A stretch of 45,034 nucleotides of DNA, from the NCBI GenBank assembly GCA_024763215.1, contig JANTFX010000013.1, forward strand, positions 1 to 45,034. Direction: 5' to 3'. This document shows, one piece after another, positions 22,834 to 31,327 of the stretch (positions are counted from its first letter, which is position 1; each line of letters starts with the position of its first letter). This stretch comes from Candidatus Krumholzibacteriia bacterium. Lineage in GTDB: Bacteria; Krumholzibacteriota; Krumholzibacteriia; LZORAL124-64-63. The notes under the pieces are model-generated. The model saw nothing but the letters and a program-made list of their open reading frames with translations. It did no database searches and was not told the origin of the DNA. The translations under genes and the position numbers were made by a program.

Positions 22834-24150
22834 CTAGACCACCTCCGTCAGGGTTCGCAGCCCGGCCATGGTGTCGGCCAGGGTGCTGTTCTCGTCGATG
22901 CCCTGGACCAGGAATTCCCGCACCGCCTCGGCCTTCTCCAGGGCTGCGTCCAGGATCCTGTCACTGCCGGGGACATACGCCCCGATGTTGACCAGGTCGC
23001 GGTTGTCCTCCAGGGCCTTCATCCAGCGCAGCAACCTGGCCCCCGCCTCGAGGTCTTCCTTCTCCACGATGTCGTTCCGCAGACGGCTGACGCTGCCGAG
23101 CACGTCGATGGCCGGATAATGATGCTGTCTGGCCAGATCCCTGCTGAGCATGACGTGGCCATCGAGGATGGAACGCATGGCGTCCCCGATGGGGTCGTGT
23201 ATGTCGTCCCCCTCGATCAGCACCGTGAAAAACGCGGTCATGGAATTGACATCGGACCAGCCCGCCCGCTCGCACAACCGCGGCAAAGCGGCGAAGACCG
23301 ACGGGGGATAGCCCTTGGTGGTCGGTGGCTCGCCGGCGGCCAGGCCGATCTCCCTCAGGGCCATGGCATAGCGGGTCGCGGAATCCATCAGGAACAGGAC
23401 CTGGTGGTCATCCTCCCGGAAATGTTCCGCGATGGTCATGGCGGTCTCGGCGCCCTTGGCGCGCATGACCGCACTCTCGTCACTGGTCACGACCACCACC
23501 ACGCTTCTGGCCAGACCGTCGGGGCCGAGGTCCCGCTCGATGAACTCCTTCACCTCGCGGCCGCGCTCCCCGATCAGGGCCAGGACATTGATATCGACGG
23601 TGGCCTGCCGCGCGAGCATGCCCATCAGCACCGATTTGCCGACCCCGCTGCCTGCGAAAATCCCCATGCGCTGTCCGCGCGCCGTGGTGATCATGCTGTC
23701 CAGGGACCGGATTCCGGTGGCCATGATTTCCTGGGACCGGCGGCGCGACATGGCGCCGGGAGCATGGCCGCCGAGGATCGCCCGGGGCAAATCCCCCAGC
23801 GGCGGCCCCCCGTCCAGCGGCCGGCCCAGCCCATCGATCACACGCCCCAGCAACCCGGTCCCCACCGGCACGGTGAGGTTGTCCGCTACCAGGGTGACCG
23901 GTTGCCCGGGTGCGACACCGGCCCCGTCCCGCAACGGCATCAGCAGCAGACGGTCTTCCCTGAAGCCCACCACTTCGCACACCACCGGCGCCCTGCTGCG
24001 GCCCCGGTCGATGCGGCACAGGGCCCCCACAGGACCGCTCATCCCCCGGACCTCGATGACCATGCCCACCAGGTCGGCCACGCGGCCCATGGGGCGGACC
24101 GGGTCGCTGCTGCCGACTCGATCCTGGAGTTCAGCCCAGATCTGGTGCAT
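22834..24150 (-). CDS. fliI: Flagellum-specific ATPase FliI
   Basis: 438 residues, normal length. Walker A reads FAGSGVGKSVLM, Walker B reads QVLFLMDSATRYAMALREIG, and the segment GEPPTTKGYPPSVFAALPRL is characteristic of type III export ATPases. FliI forms the hexameric ATPase that energises substrate unloading. I chose ATG at 24150 (GGAGGAGG three bases upstream, MHQIWAELQDRVG) over the longer frame that begins inside fliH. It overlaps fliH by 20 bases. Confidence 0.95.
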   Translation of the reverse strand: MHQIWAELQDRVGSSDPVRPMGRVADLVGMVIEVRGMSGPVGALCRIDRGRSRAPVVCEVVGFREDRLLLMPLRDGAGVAPGQPVTLVADNLTVPVGTGLLGRVIDGLGRPLDGGPPLGDLPRAILGGHAPGAMSRRRSQEIMATGIRSLDSMITTARGQRMGIFAGSGVGKSVLMGMLARQATVDINVLALIGERGREVKEFIERDLGPDGLARSVVVVVTSDESAVMRAKGAETAMTIAEHFREDDHQVLFLMDSATRYAMALREIGLAAGEPPTTKGYPPSVFAALPRLCERAGWSDVNSMTAFFTVLIEGDDIHDPIGDAMRSILDGHVMLSRDLARQHHYPAIDVLGSVSRLRNDIVEKEDLEAGARLLRWMKALEDNRDLVNIGAYVPGSDRILDAALEKAEAVREFLVQGIDENSTLADTMAGLRTLTEVV

Positions 24151-24958
24151 GGGCCTCCTCCGCCGGTTCATCGGCATCCTCGGCCACCGGCCCAGCCAGG
24201 GACTCGAGGTTCGCCTCGGTGCCGGGCACCGGGCCGGGGTCCCGGCCCGCAAGGGTGCCCACCTGCTCCTGAACCATCTGGGCCAGGGCCTCTAGCTGCC
24301 CCTCCAGTGTGGCATCCCACTCCCGCCCGCCGGAGCCGACGGCGCAGCCACCCTTGCTGATCCTGCGGTCGGAGACCACGGTCTCGATGCGCAGGGCCTT
24401 GAGCAGATCCGGGTTGTCCTCGAGCCAGGCCGCATCCTCGGGGTTGACCGCGATTTCAAGTGGATGGCCCGCCGGGACCTTGTACAGGGTGGTTTCCAGG
24501 CAACGGACCAAAACTTCCCGGTCCAGTTCGATCTTCGCCCGCAGGATCCTCTCGGCCAGCTGCACCGCAAGCCCGATGCATGATTTGGCCATCTCCTGCA
24601 ACTCGCCGTTGACCGCGGCGCTGAAGGCATCGGCCCAGGCCTGAAAGGCCCGCCGGGATTCCTGGAGATCGGCCGCGAAAGCCTCCTCCTGCTCCCTGGC
24701 CCTTGCCTCGTATTTCTCCGCCACGTCGATTTCCACCAGTTCGAACAGGGTGGCCCGTTCCTCCTGGGTCAGATGGGCCAGCAGGGCGGCGTTGCTTGCA
24801 AAGCCGGCTTCTCGGCGGAAACGCACGGCGCTGGGGGTGGGCTGGCCTTCAGCCCGGGCGCCGGCCCCTTCACCGGCGAAGGCCGCGGCGGCTTCCTGGG
24901 CGCCGTTGACCACCTTTGACTGTCCGGGATCAAAGGGCTCAGGAGACCATTTCTGCAT
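24131..24958 (-). CDS. fliH: Flagellar export ATPase regulator FliH
   Basis: 275 residues. The middle is helical and charged (about 60-150) and the C-terminal half carries the FliH/YscL/V-ATPase E-subunit-like domain: LAVQLAERILRAKIELDREV, LYKVPAGHPLEIAVNPEDAA, VSDRRISKGGCAVGS. FliH holds FliI at the export gate. The C-terminus has an acidic tail (AEDADEPAEEAHAP) beyond the usual end. It overlaps fliG by 20 bases and fliI by 20 bases. Confidence 0.9.
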   Translation of the reverse strand: MQKWSPEPFDPGQSKVVNGAQEAAAAFAGEGAGARAEGQPTPSAVRFRREAGFASNAALLAHLTQEERATLFELVEIDVAEKYEARAREQEEAFAADLQESRRAFQAWADAFSAAVNGELQEMAKSCIGLAVQLAERILRAKIELDREVLVRCLETTLYKVPAGHPLEIAVNPEDAAWLEDNPDLLKALRIETVVSDRRISKGGCAVGSGGREWDATLEGQLEALAQMVQEQVGTLAGRDPGPVPGTEANLESLAGPVAEDADEPAEEAHAPDLG

Positions 24959-25940
24959 CCTTGCCGCCCTTTCCGAGAGTGATGGTTCCGGCTTCCTCCA
25001 GGCTCCTGATCACTTCCACGATCCGCTGCTGGGCCTCTTCCACCTCGGACAACCGCACCGGCCCCATGTACTCCATGTCCTCGGCGATACCCTCGGCGGC
25101 CCGCTTGGACATGTTCGAGAAGATCCGCTGCCGGATCTCGTCGGTCGCCCCCTTGAGGGCCATGGTCAGTTCCTTGCCGTCGATCTCCTTGAGGATCTCC
25201 TGGATGCTGGCGTCGCTGAGGGTCACGATATCCTCGAAGATGAACATGAGGTTGTTGACCTGGTTGGCCACCTCGTCGTCGATTTCCCGCATCTCGTCCA
25301 GGATCTCCTGCCACACCTCGCGCTCGATCTCGTTGAGGACCTCGGCCACCTGCTTCTTGCCCCCGTACTTGGTTTCACGCGCCCGGATCTCACCCTGGAG
25401 CTGCCCGGCCAGGACCTTTTCCACCGCCTCGAGTATCTCCGGGTTGGGGGCTTCCAGAACGGCCATGCGATGGGCGACCTCCCCTTGCAACTCGGCCGGC
25501 AACAAAGCCAGGATGGGGCCGCTGCTGCGCGGGTCCATGTGCGCCAGGACCACGGCGATGGTCTGGGGATGCTCGTTCTTCAGGTAGTTGGCGATGGTCA
25601 GGGAGTCGACGTTCTTCAGGTGCTCGAAGCTCTTGATCTCGCTGTAGCTGGTCACGCGGCTGAGCATGGACGACGCGGCGTGGGTGCCGAAACCGGATTC
25701 GAGGATCTGCTTGGCCGTTTCTTCCCCGCCGAAGGCGATCCCGCTGATGCGGCTGCTGATGTTGATGAAATCCCCCAGGACCGCCTTCTTCTCCTTGAAG
25801 GTGACATGCCCTATGCCGGCGATCTCGTGAGTGATGTCCTCCACCATGTTCTGGGGCAACTTCGCCATGACCTTGCCCGCAACGTCCGGGCCAAGGGCCA
25901 TGATGAAAACCGCCGCCTTGCGCACCGATTCATCGTTCAC
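24939..25940 (-). CDS. fliG: Flagellar motor switch protein FliG
   Basis: 333 residues in the three-domain layout. The EHPQ motif of the middle domain is present (LKNEHPQTIAVVLAHMDPRS near 124-143). The C-terminal torque helix carries the charged residues that contact MotA (LKGATDEIRQRIFSNMSKRA). FliG couples stators to the rotor. Start is GTG at 25940, with GGGAG seven bases upstream and only one base after the fliF stop. Confidence 0.96.
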   Translation of the reverse strand: MNDESVRKAAVFIMALGPDVAGKVMAKLPQNMVEDITHEIAGIGHVTFKEKKAVLGDFINISSRISGIAFGGEETAKQILESGFGTHAASSMLSRVTSYSEIKSFEHLKNVDSLTIANYLKNEHPQTIAVVLAHMDPRSSGPILALLPAELQGEVAHRMAVLEAPNPEILEAVEKVLAGQLQGEIRARETKYGGKKQVAEVLNEIEREVWQEILDEMREIDDEVANQVNNLMFIFEDIVTLSDASIQEILKEIDGKELTMALKGATDEIRQRIFSNMSKRAAEGIAEDMEYMGPVRLSEVEEAQQRIVEVIRSLEEAGTITLGKGGKDAEMVS

Positions 25941-25941
25941 T

Positions 25942-27486
25942 TCATTCTCCCGCCGCTTGCTGTGACATTTCGCCCAGGTCGATGCCGTGGATCCAGGACT
26001 GGATGACCTCGGCCACCCGCTCGGGGTTTTCCGCGGCGAAATCCTGGATGTCCGAGATGACCTGGTCGTTCATCTCGGGGATGCCGTCGAAGTGCTGGGG
26101 ATCGGCACGGCCGCCGCCGGCTGTGCCGCGCGTCCGGCCGGCACCGGCACCGGCCACCGCGCCGGACCCGGCCGCCAGCAGGGCCGTCAGGTTCTTGCGC
26201 AGGACCAGGGCCATGACCAGCATCATGATGACCAGAACGACCTTGCCGCCGTACTGCGTCACCAGCCCGATCAGATCGGGCGAAACCGCCCCGCCACCGG
26301 CAAAAGGCTCGGCCGGAGACTGGAAGCGCATGTTGACCACTTCGACCTGGTCACCGCGGGTGGCGTTCAGGCCCACCGCCCGCTCGACCACCTTTTTGAG
26401 CTGACCCAGTTCGTCGTCGCTCAGGGGCGTGTAGACAGGCTCCCCGCCGTCGGCGCCCGGTTCGTAATGCCCGTCCACGAACACCGCCACCGAGAGATTC
26501 TCGATCCCGCCCGTCTGGGAAACGACATGCTCCAGGGTCTTGTTGATCTCGTAGTTGGTCGTGCTGTTTTCGCTCGTCTCGCCGGTCGACGGGACGCTGC
26601 TCTCCTCCCGCACCTCGCTGCGCACGACGGTGGCGGCCGGGTCGTAGATCTCGCGCTGGCGATCGATCTTCTCGAAATTCAGGGTCGCATCGACCTTCAC
26701 GATGGATTTGCCCGGACCCAGGACCTTGTCCAGCATGCTGGAAGCCTTCTCGGCCAGGTGGTCCTCCACTTCCTTGCGCAGGGCGAGCTGCGTCTCGCTG
26801 CGGCCGATCTCGTCGTCGCGAACCGCGTCGGACAGCACCTTCCCGGCCTGGTCCAGAACCGTGACGTTCGCGGGTTCCAGGTTCTCCACGGCACCGGCCA
26901 CCAGGTTCTGGATTCCGGTGATCTGTTGCCCGTCCAGCCCGCGTCCCCGGCCCAGCTGCAGCACGACGCTGGCGGTCGGCTCGGCGGCCATCTTCTTGAA
27001 GATCGAAGGTTTGGGCATCACCAGGTGGACACGCGCTGACTGGATTCCTTGCAGTGACTCAACGGTTTTGGTCAGTTCGCCCTCCAGGGCCCGCTTGAAA
27101 TTCACGTTCTGCAGGAACTCGGTCAGGCCGTACTGGTTGCCGTCGAAGATCTCGAAGCCCACGGTTCCGGAGGACGGCACCCCCTTGGCGGCCAGGTCCA
27201 GCCGCATCTTGTCCTTCATGCTGCTGGGAACCAGGATGGTGGTCCCGCCGTTCTTCAGCTTGGTGGGCACGTCCTGCTTGGCCAGTTCCTGCAAGGCCAT
27301 CGAAGCGTCCTCGGGCGTCAGATTCGTGAACAGAACGGCCATTTCATCCTTCTGGAGCCAGAACGAGAAGACCACGACGCAGATGATCGAGGCGGTGCTC
27401 ACGGCGCCCAGGATGACCTTCTGGTTGAAGGAAAGGCCCTTGAAGCGCGCGCCCAGGCTGTCCATGGTCTGCTTGAATCCGTTCAC
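25942..27486 (-). CDS. fliF: Flagellar MS-ring protein FliF
   Basis: 514 residues. Two membrane helices bracket the periplasmic ring-building domains: about 23-45 (KVILGAVSTASIICVVVFSF) and about 415-435 (VVLVIMMLVMALVLRKNL). The YscJ/FliF domain shows ELTKTVESLQGIQSARVHLV and PTASVVLQL. The C-terminal tail that binds FliG is present (ENPERVAEVIQSWIHG). Start is GTG at 27486, with GAGG seven bases before it. Head of fliF-G-H-I-J, 41 bases after fliE. Confidence 0.96.
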   Translation of the reverse strand: MNGFKQTMDSLGARFKGLSFNQKVILGAVSTASIICVVVFSFWLQKDEMAVLFTNLTPEDASMALQELAKQDVPTKLKNGGTTILVPSSMKDKMRLDLAAKGVPSSGTVGFEIFDGNQYGLTEFLQNVNFKRALEGELTKTVESLQGIQSARVHLVMPKPSIFKKMAAEPTASVVLQLGRGRGLDGQQITGIQNLVAGAVENLEPANVTVLDQAGKVLSDAVRDDEIGRSETQLALRKEVEDHLAEKASSMLDKVLGPGKSIVKVDATLNFEKIDRQREIYDPAATVVRSEVREESSVPSTGETSENSTTNYEINKTLEHVVSQTGGIENLSVAVFVDGHYEPGADGGEPVYTPLSDDELGQLKKVVERAVGLNATRGDQVEVVNMRFQSPAEPFAGGGAVSPDLIGLVTQYGGKVVLVIMMLVMALVLRKNLTALLAAGSGAVAGAGAGRTRGTAGGGRADPQHFDGIPEMNDQVISDIQDFAAENPERVAEVIQSWIHGIDLGEMSQQAAGE

Positions 27487-27527
27487 GTTCTACCTCGGTG
27501 ATCTGGGTGGTTCCGTTTTCCCTGCCG

Positions 27528-27827
27528 TCAAACCTGCATCCGCATGACTTCCTGGTACGATTCCAGGAGCTTGTTCCTGGTTTCCAGTAGCAACTCGAAA
27601 GCCAACTGGGATTCCCTGGCCGCGATCATCACGTCGTGGACCTCGGTTGGCCCGCCGGCGACCATGTCCTCGACCATCGTGTCCCGCCTGGTCTGCAGGG
27701 AATCCACCTCGTCGATGGCCTGTTGCAGTTTCTGGGCGAAGCCGGGTTTGACCTGTTCCTGCCGGCCGAGGCCGTACACGGCCTTGGGGTCGAGGGAACC
27801 CAGTGATTTCAAGCTGCCGATCGTCAT
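27528..27827 (-). CDS. fliE: Flagellar hook-basal body adaptor FliE
   Basis: 99 residues. The helical C-terminus reads ESQLAFELLLETRNKLLESY then QEVMRMQV, the standard FliE end. FliE joins the MS ring to the proximal rod and opens the export gate. ATG at 27827 is preceded by CAGGAG. Lies between flgC and fliF, the most common arrangement. Confidence 0.94.
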   Translation of the reverse strand: MTIGSLKSLGSLDPKAVYGLGRQEQVKPGFAQKLQQAIDEVDSLQTRRDTMVEDMVAGGPTEVHDVMIAARESQLAFELLLETRNKLLESYQEVMRMQV

Positions 27828-27862
27828 GCTTCCACTCCTGCCGACTGTTTGCCCACGGACCG

Positions 27863-28366
27863 TCAGATCTTCAGGGCGTCATTGAACATATCCTTGGCCG
27901 CCTGCACCGCGCTGACATTGGCCTCGTAGGCGCGGCTCGCCGTGATCATGTCCACCATCTCGGTGATCGGGTTGACGTTGGGCATCAGGACATACCCGTC
28001 GGCGTCCGCGTCGGGATGGCCCGGGTCGTAGACGACCCTGAATTCCGAGGAATCGGGCGCGACTTCGGTGGTGCTGTCGACACCTCCGGGTGCGGCGGCC
28101 TCGGTGAAACTCGGGGGCACCATGTGCCCCGGCTGCGTCCGGACCATGAAATCCGCCGGGTTGCGCCCCATGGACGCCATGTGCTGCCGGATCTTGTCCC
28201 CGAGCACCTGCTTGAAGATGGCGCGCTGGCGCCGGTACGGCGTGCCGTCGGCGGTGCGGGTGGTCTCCGCGTTGGCCAGATTCCGGGCCACCACGTCCAT
28301 CTTGGTGCGCTGCCCGCGCAGCCCGGAGGCGCTGATCTTGATGGCCGAAAACATTCCGCTGCTCAT
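27863..28366 (-). CDS. flgC: Proximal rod protein FlgC
   Basis: 167 residues. N-terminal rod signature SASGLRGQRTKMDVVARNLA then NAETTRTADGTPYRRQ; C-terminal NPITEMVDMITASRAYEANV. Somewhat longer than FlgC of enterics (about 134), due to the insert near 75-115. ATG at 28366 has GGAG upstream. Follows flgB by 20 bases. Confidence 0.94.
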   Translation of the reverse strand: MSSGMFSAIKISASGLRGQRTKMDVVARNLANAETTRTADGTPYRRQRAIFKQVLGDKIRQHMASMGRNPADFMVRTQPGHMVPPSFTEAAAPGGVDSTTEVAPDSSEFRVVYDPGHPDADADGYVLMPNVNPITEMVDMITASRAYEANVSAVQAAKDMFNDALKI

Positions 28367-28386
28367 ATGCCTGCTCCTTCAAACAC

Positions 28387-28797
28387 CTAGATGGTCCTGC
28401 CCTTGATGGCGCTGCTGAGCATGTTGTAGCGCATGCTCAGCAGCCGGGTCGCCATGCGGTAACTGAGATCGGTGGTCGCCAGCGTGGTCATCTGGTCGTC
28501 GATGTCCACGTTGTTGACCCCGTTGTCGAAGCCGGTTTCGGTCTCCACGACCTTTTCCTGCACATCCATGGGATCCTTGGCCCCGATGGGGATATGCCCC
28601 GGCTGGGTCACCTCGCCGGGGATGGACATCCTGTTGCGGTCCAGCAGCTCCTCGAACTCCACCTTCTCGGCGCGGTAGCCGGGGGTCTGCACGTTGGCGA
28701 TGTTGCGGGCGGTCACCTGGTGCCGCCGCGCGTACACGTCCACGGCCTTCTTGAGGGCCGACAGGTGGGTCTGGTCGAACAGTCCGGTCTTGATCAT
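28387..28797 (-). CDS. flgB: Proximal rod protein FlgB
   Basis: 136 residues. N-terminus includes LKKAVDVYARRHQVTARNIA and NVQTPGYRAEKVEFEELL; the C-terminus ends DLSYRMATRLLSMRYNMLSS. FlgB is the first rod subunit. It begins 4 bases after the response regulator gene, so rod genes and their regulator share one message. Confidence 0.94.
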   Translation of the reverse strand: MIKTGLFDQTHLSALKKAVDVYARRHQVTARNIANVQTPGYRAEKVEFEELLDRNRMSIPGEVTQPGHIPIGAKDPMDVQEKVVETETGFDNGVNNVDIDDQMTTLATTDLSYRMATRLLSMRYNMLSSAIKGRTI

Positions 28798-28801
28798 GGC
28801 T

Positions 28802-30172
28802 TTATCCCGGGATCTCCATACCCATGTCGGTATAGAGATTCAGCTTGTTGCGCAGCGTGCGGACGCTGATGCCCAGCTCGTGGGCGGCCTGGGTCCGGTT
28901 GCCGCGGGTCAGTTCCAGCTTGCGCAGGATGAGTTCACGTTCCATGTCCTTGAGGGTCATGTCCGGGTTGATGGCCGCCGGTCCGTCGGTCGCGTCCATC
29001 TCGTCGGCCAGACCCAGCGCCTTCTCGTCCAGCACGTCGCCACCGGCGAGGATCACCGCGCGTTCGATGACGTTCTGGAGCTGGCGCACGTTGCCCGGCC
29101 AGTCCATGGCCAGCATGACCTTCATGGCCTGCTCGGTGATCTCCATGACCGGCTTCCCGTTCTCGGCGCAGAACACCTGGCAGAAATGGTTGGCCAGCAG
29201 GGGGATGTCGTCCTTGCGGCGCCGCAGCGGCACGATGTGCATGGGTATGACGTTGAGCCTGAAGTAGAGGTCTTCCCGGAAGTGCCGGGCCTTGATCTCC
29301 TCCTTGAGGTTCCGGTTGGTGGTCGCGATGATGCGCACGTCGGCCGAGGTGGCCTCCTTCGAGCCCAGCTTCATGAACTCCCGTTCCTGGAGCACGCGCA
29401 GCAGCTTGGCCTGCATGGCGTAGGGCATCTCGCTGATCTCGTCCAGCAGCAGGGTGCCGCCGTCGGCCAGTTCGAACTTCCCCTTGCGCGCCTGCACGGC
29501 ACCAGTGAAGGCGCCGCGTTCGTGGCCGAACAGCTCGGACTCCAGCAGGGTCTCCGGAATGGCGGCGCAATTGAGCCGGATGAACGGGCCGTCCTTTCGC
29601 GGCCCGGACATGTGGATCGCCCTGGCGACGACCTCCTTGCCGGTGCCGCTTTCCCCCTGCAGCAGGACCGTGCCCCGGGAGGTTGCGATCATGGCGATCT
29701 TCTCCCGCAGCAGGGTGATTTCCCGGTTGTTGCCGAGCAGACCGTGATGGTCGTTCCGCACCGCGACGTTGCGCCGCAGGGTCTGGTTCTCGCTGCGCAG
29801 GCGCATGAAGGCCTGGGCCTGGTCGATGGCGTGGTTCAGCTGGTCCAGGCCGAAGGGCTTGGTCAGGTAGTCGAAGGCGCCCAGCCGGGTGGCGTGGACG
29901 GCCTGCTCGATGGTCCCGAAGGCCGTCATCATGATGACCAGGGGCTTGGCGCCGTGGCTGGACATGATCCGTTCCAGCAGACCCATGCCCCCCATGCCAG
30001 GCATCTGGATATCGCTGAGCACGAAATCGAAGGTGCCCTGCCGCATCAGATCCCAGGCCTCTTCCCCGCTACCTGCGGTCTTGACCCGGAATTTGCCCGC
30101 CAGGGAAGCCTCCAGGAAGTCACGCATGGTCCCCTCGTCGTCGGCTATCAGGATGCTACGCTTATGCTCCAT
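28802..30172 (-). CDS. Sigma-54-dependent response regulator (FlgR/FlrC/FlbD-type) upstream of flgB
   Basis: 456 residues: receiver domain (1-120; acidic pair D11-D12, phosphoacceptor Asp54 in VLSDIQMPG, Lys105), AAA+ domain (about 145-385; Walker A GESGTGKE, GAFTGA at 220-225, Walker B GTLLLDE) and a Fis-type helix-turn-helix at the end (NRTQAAHELGISVRTLRNKL). All catalytic motifs are intact. It should activate sigma-54 promoters when phosphorylated by the kinase encoded just upstream, whose gene overlaps it by 11 bases. Obvious targets are the sigma-54 promoters in this window. It resembles the flagellar FlgR and FlrC regulators; which orthologue it is cannot be decided here. Confidence 0.92.
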   Translation of the reverse strand: MEHKRSILIADDEGTMRDFLEASLAGKFRVKTAGSGEEAWDLMRQGTFDFVLSDIQMPGMGGMGLLERIMSSHGAKPLVIMMTAFGTIEQAVHATRLGAFDYLTKPFGLDQLNHAIDQAQAFMRLRSENQTLRRNVAVRNDHHGLLGNNREITLLREKIAMIATSRGTVLLQGESGTGKEVVARAIHMSGPRKDGPFIRLNCAAIPETLLESELFGHERGAFTGAVQARKGKFELADGGTLLLDEISEMPYAMQAKLLRVLQEREFMKLGSKEATSADVRIIATTNRNLKEEIKARHFREDLYFRLNVIPMHIVPLRRRKDDIPLLANHFCQVFCAENGKPVMEITEQAMKVMLAMDWPGNVRQLQNVIERAVILAGGDVLDEKALGLADEMDATDGPAAINPDMTLKDMERELILRKLELTRGNRTQAAHELGISVRTLRNKLNLYTDMGMEIPG

Positions 30173-30932
30173 CTCCGGCCTTTCCTGCCAGGACGGCTGA
30201 CCTCGCAGCCACCGCCACCTCCATGGTCACCTTGGTACCCAGACCGTGGTCGCTCGACAGCGACCAGTCCAGGCCGTGCATATCCAGAATCGTCTCCACC
30301 CGTGACAACCCGATGCCCAGATGGCCGGGCTTGCCCGTGACGAACGGGTCCCGCACCTGGCCGCCCAGGTGCAGGGGGATGCCGCCGGCATCGTCGCTGA
30401 CCGTCAGGGTAATGCGGCCTGATTCGCTCCTGCCGCTGCTCACCACGACCCGGACCTCGCCCGCGTGGCCGTCTCCACCCTCGGCTGCGTTGTCCAGGAT
30501 ATCCTTCAGGACCTGGATCAGATCGGCGGCCGGAAGCATCAGGCGCCCCGGCAGTTCCGCTTCCCCGTGGACCCGGAGGTTGTTATGCCGCCGGCACGCC
30601 TGATCGAGGCAGAACGCCAGCACCTGGTCGGCATCCTGTTCGGCATGTTCCAGGGGCGCGGGCGCGGTCATCCCGTCCACCGAGGCGAACAGACTTTCCA
30701 TCTTCTCGACTTCCCTGATGATCTTCTGCGCCCAGCTGGCATGCATGCCGGCATCCTGACCCAGCTGGGCGATGAGGCTGGCATAACCCTTGATTCCGCA
30801 CAGGGCGTTGCTCGTCTTGTGGAGGTACCCCCGCAGCAGCCGCTGCTGGGGTTTGGCAGCGGCCGAATCCCACCGCACGCCTTGGTGCCGCGGTTCGCAG
30901 GGGCTGACGGTCGGTTCCAGAAGACCTTGCAT
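30162..30932 (-). CDS. Soluble sensor histidine kinase paired with the flgB-adjacent response regulator
   Basis: 256 residues, no membrane segment and no recognisable sensor domain. A short dimerisation helix carries His38 (LHKTSNALCGIKGYASLIAQ). The ATPase domain (about 95-245) is intact: N-box DILDNAAEGG (Asn148), G1 DDAGGIP, G2 GHLGIGLSRVE. The residue after the histidine is Lys, where most kinases have Glu or Asp, and the usual Asn two residues later is Ser. ATG at 30932 overlaps the flgN stop (TGATG) with GAGGGA upstream; a longer frame starting inside flgN is not needed. Short soluble kinases of this kind (FlgS in Campylobacter, for comparison) sense the state of the export apparatus. 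Here that is inferred from position. Confidence 0.82.
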   Translation of the reverse strand: MQGLLEPTVSPCEPRHQGVRWDSAAAKPQQRLLRGYLHKTSNALCGIKGYASLIAQLGQDAGMHASWAQKIIREVEKMESLFASVDGMTAPAPLEHAEQDADQVLAFCLDQACRRHNNLRVHGEAELPGRLMLPAADLIQVLKDILDNAAEGGDGHAGEVRVVVSSGRSESGRITLTVSDDAGGIPLHLGGQVRDPFVTGKPGHLGIGLSRVETILDMHGLDWSLSSDHGLGTKVTMEVAVAARSAVLAGKAGDGA

Positions 30933-31327
30933 CAAAATTCCCTCGCCTGTTGCAGGAGGATCAGATCGTTCTTTTCCTCGGTGGCCAGGATCTCCTCGAT
31001 GATCCTGGCCACTGTGCGCAAGGCCGCGTTGAGGCGCGCCCGGGCGCTGACCGACCAGGTCCCGCGGCCAGCTTCCCAGGCCTCCTTCTCGCGCCCGTGG
31101 GACGCTTCCAGGCGGCTGACCGTATCCAGGCAACTTTTCTTGGTTTCCAGCAAACTGCGGATTTCCTGCAGCGAGGCGCCCCTGCTCAGGGCCTCCCCCT
31201 GCCGCAGGGAAAGTTCGAGAACCTGGCCGTAGATCCGCTTCTCGTCCTCGTACAGCCCCAACAGGCGTCCCAGGACATCGGCTTCGACGGCGCGTCCGTC
31301 AGGGTTTGTAGAAACGGCTGGTGCCAT
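30932..31327 (-). CDS. flgN: FlgN-type export chaperone
   Basis: 131 residues, predicted all-helical: VLGRLLGLYEDEKRIYGQVL, ELSLRQGEALSRGASLQEIR, SLLETKKSCLDTVSRLEASH, and a final helix to RTVARIIEEILATEEKNDLI. Length, helix pattern and the closing ATEEKN-like segment fit FlgN, the chaperone for hook-filament junction proteins FlgK and FlgL, which are not in this window. ATG at 31327 overlaps the preceding gene by 29 bases; GGGAAGG lies upstream. FlgN sequences are weakly conserved, so the call rests on pattern and context. Confidence 0.68.
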   Translation of the reverse strand: MAPAVSTNPDGRAVEADVLGRLLGLYEDEKRIYGQVLELSLRQGEALSRGASLQEIRSLLETKKSCLDTVSRLEASHGREKEAWEAGRGTWSVSARARLNAALRTVARIIEEILATEEKNDLILLQQAREF

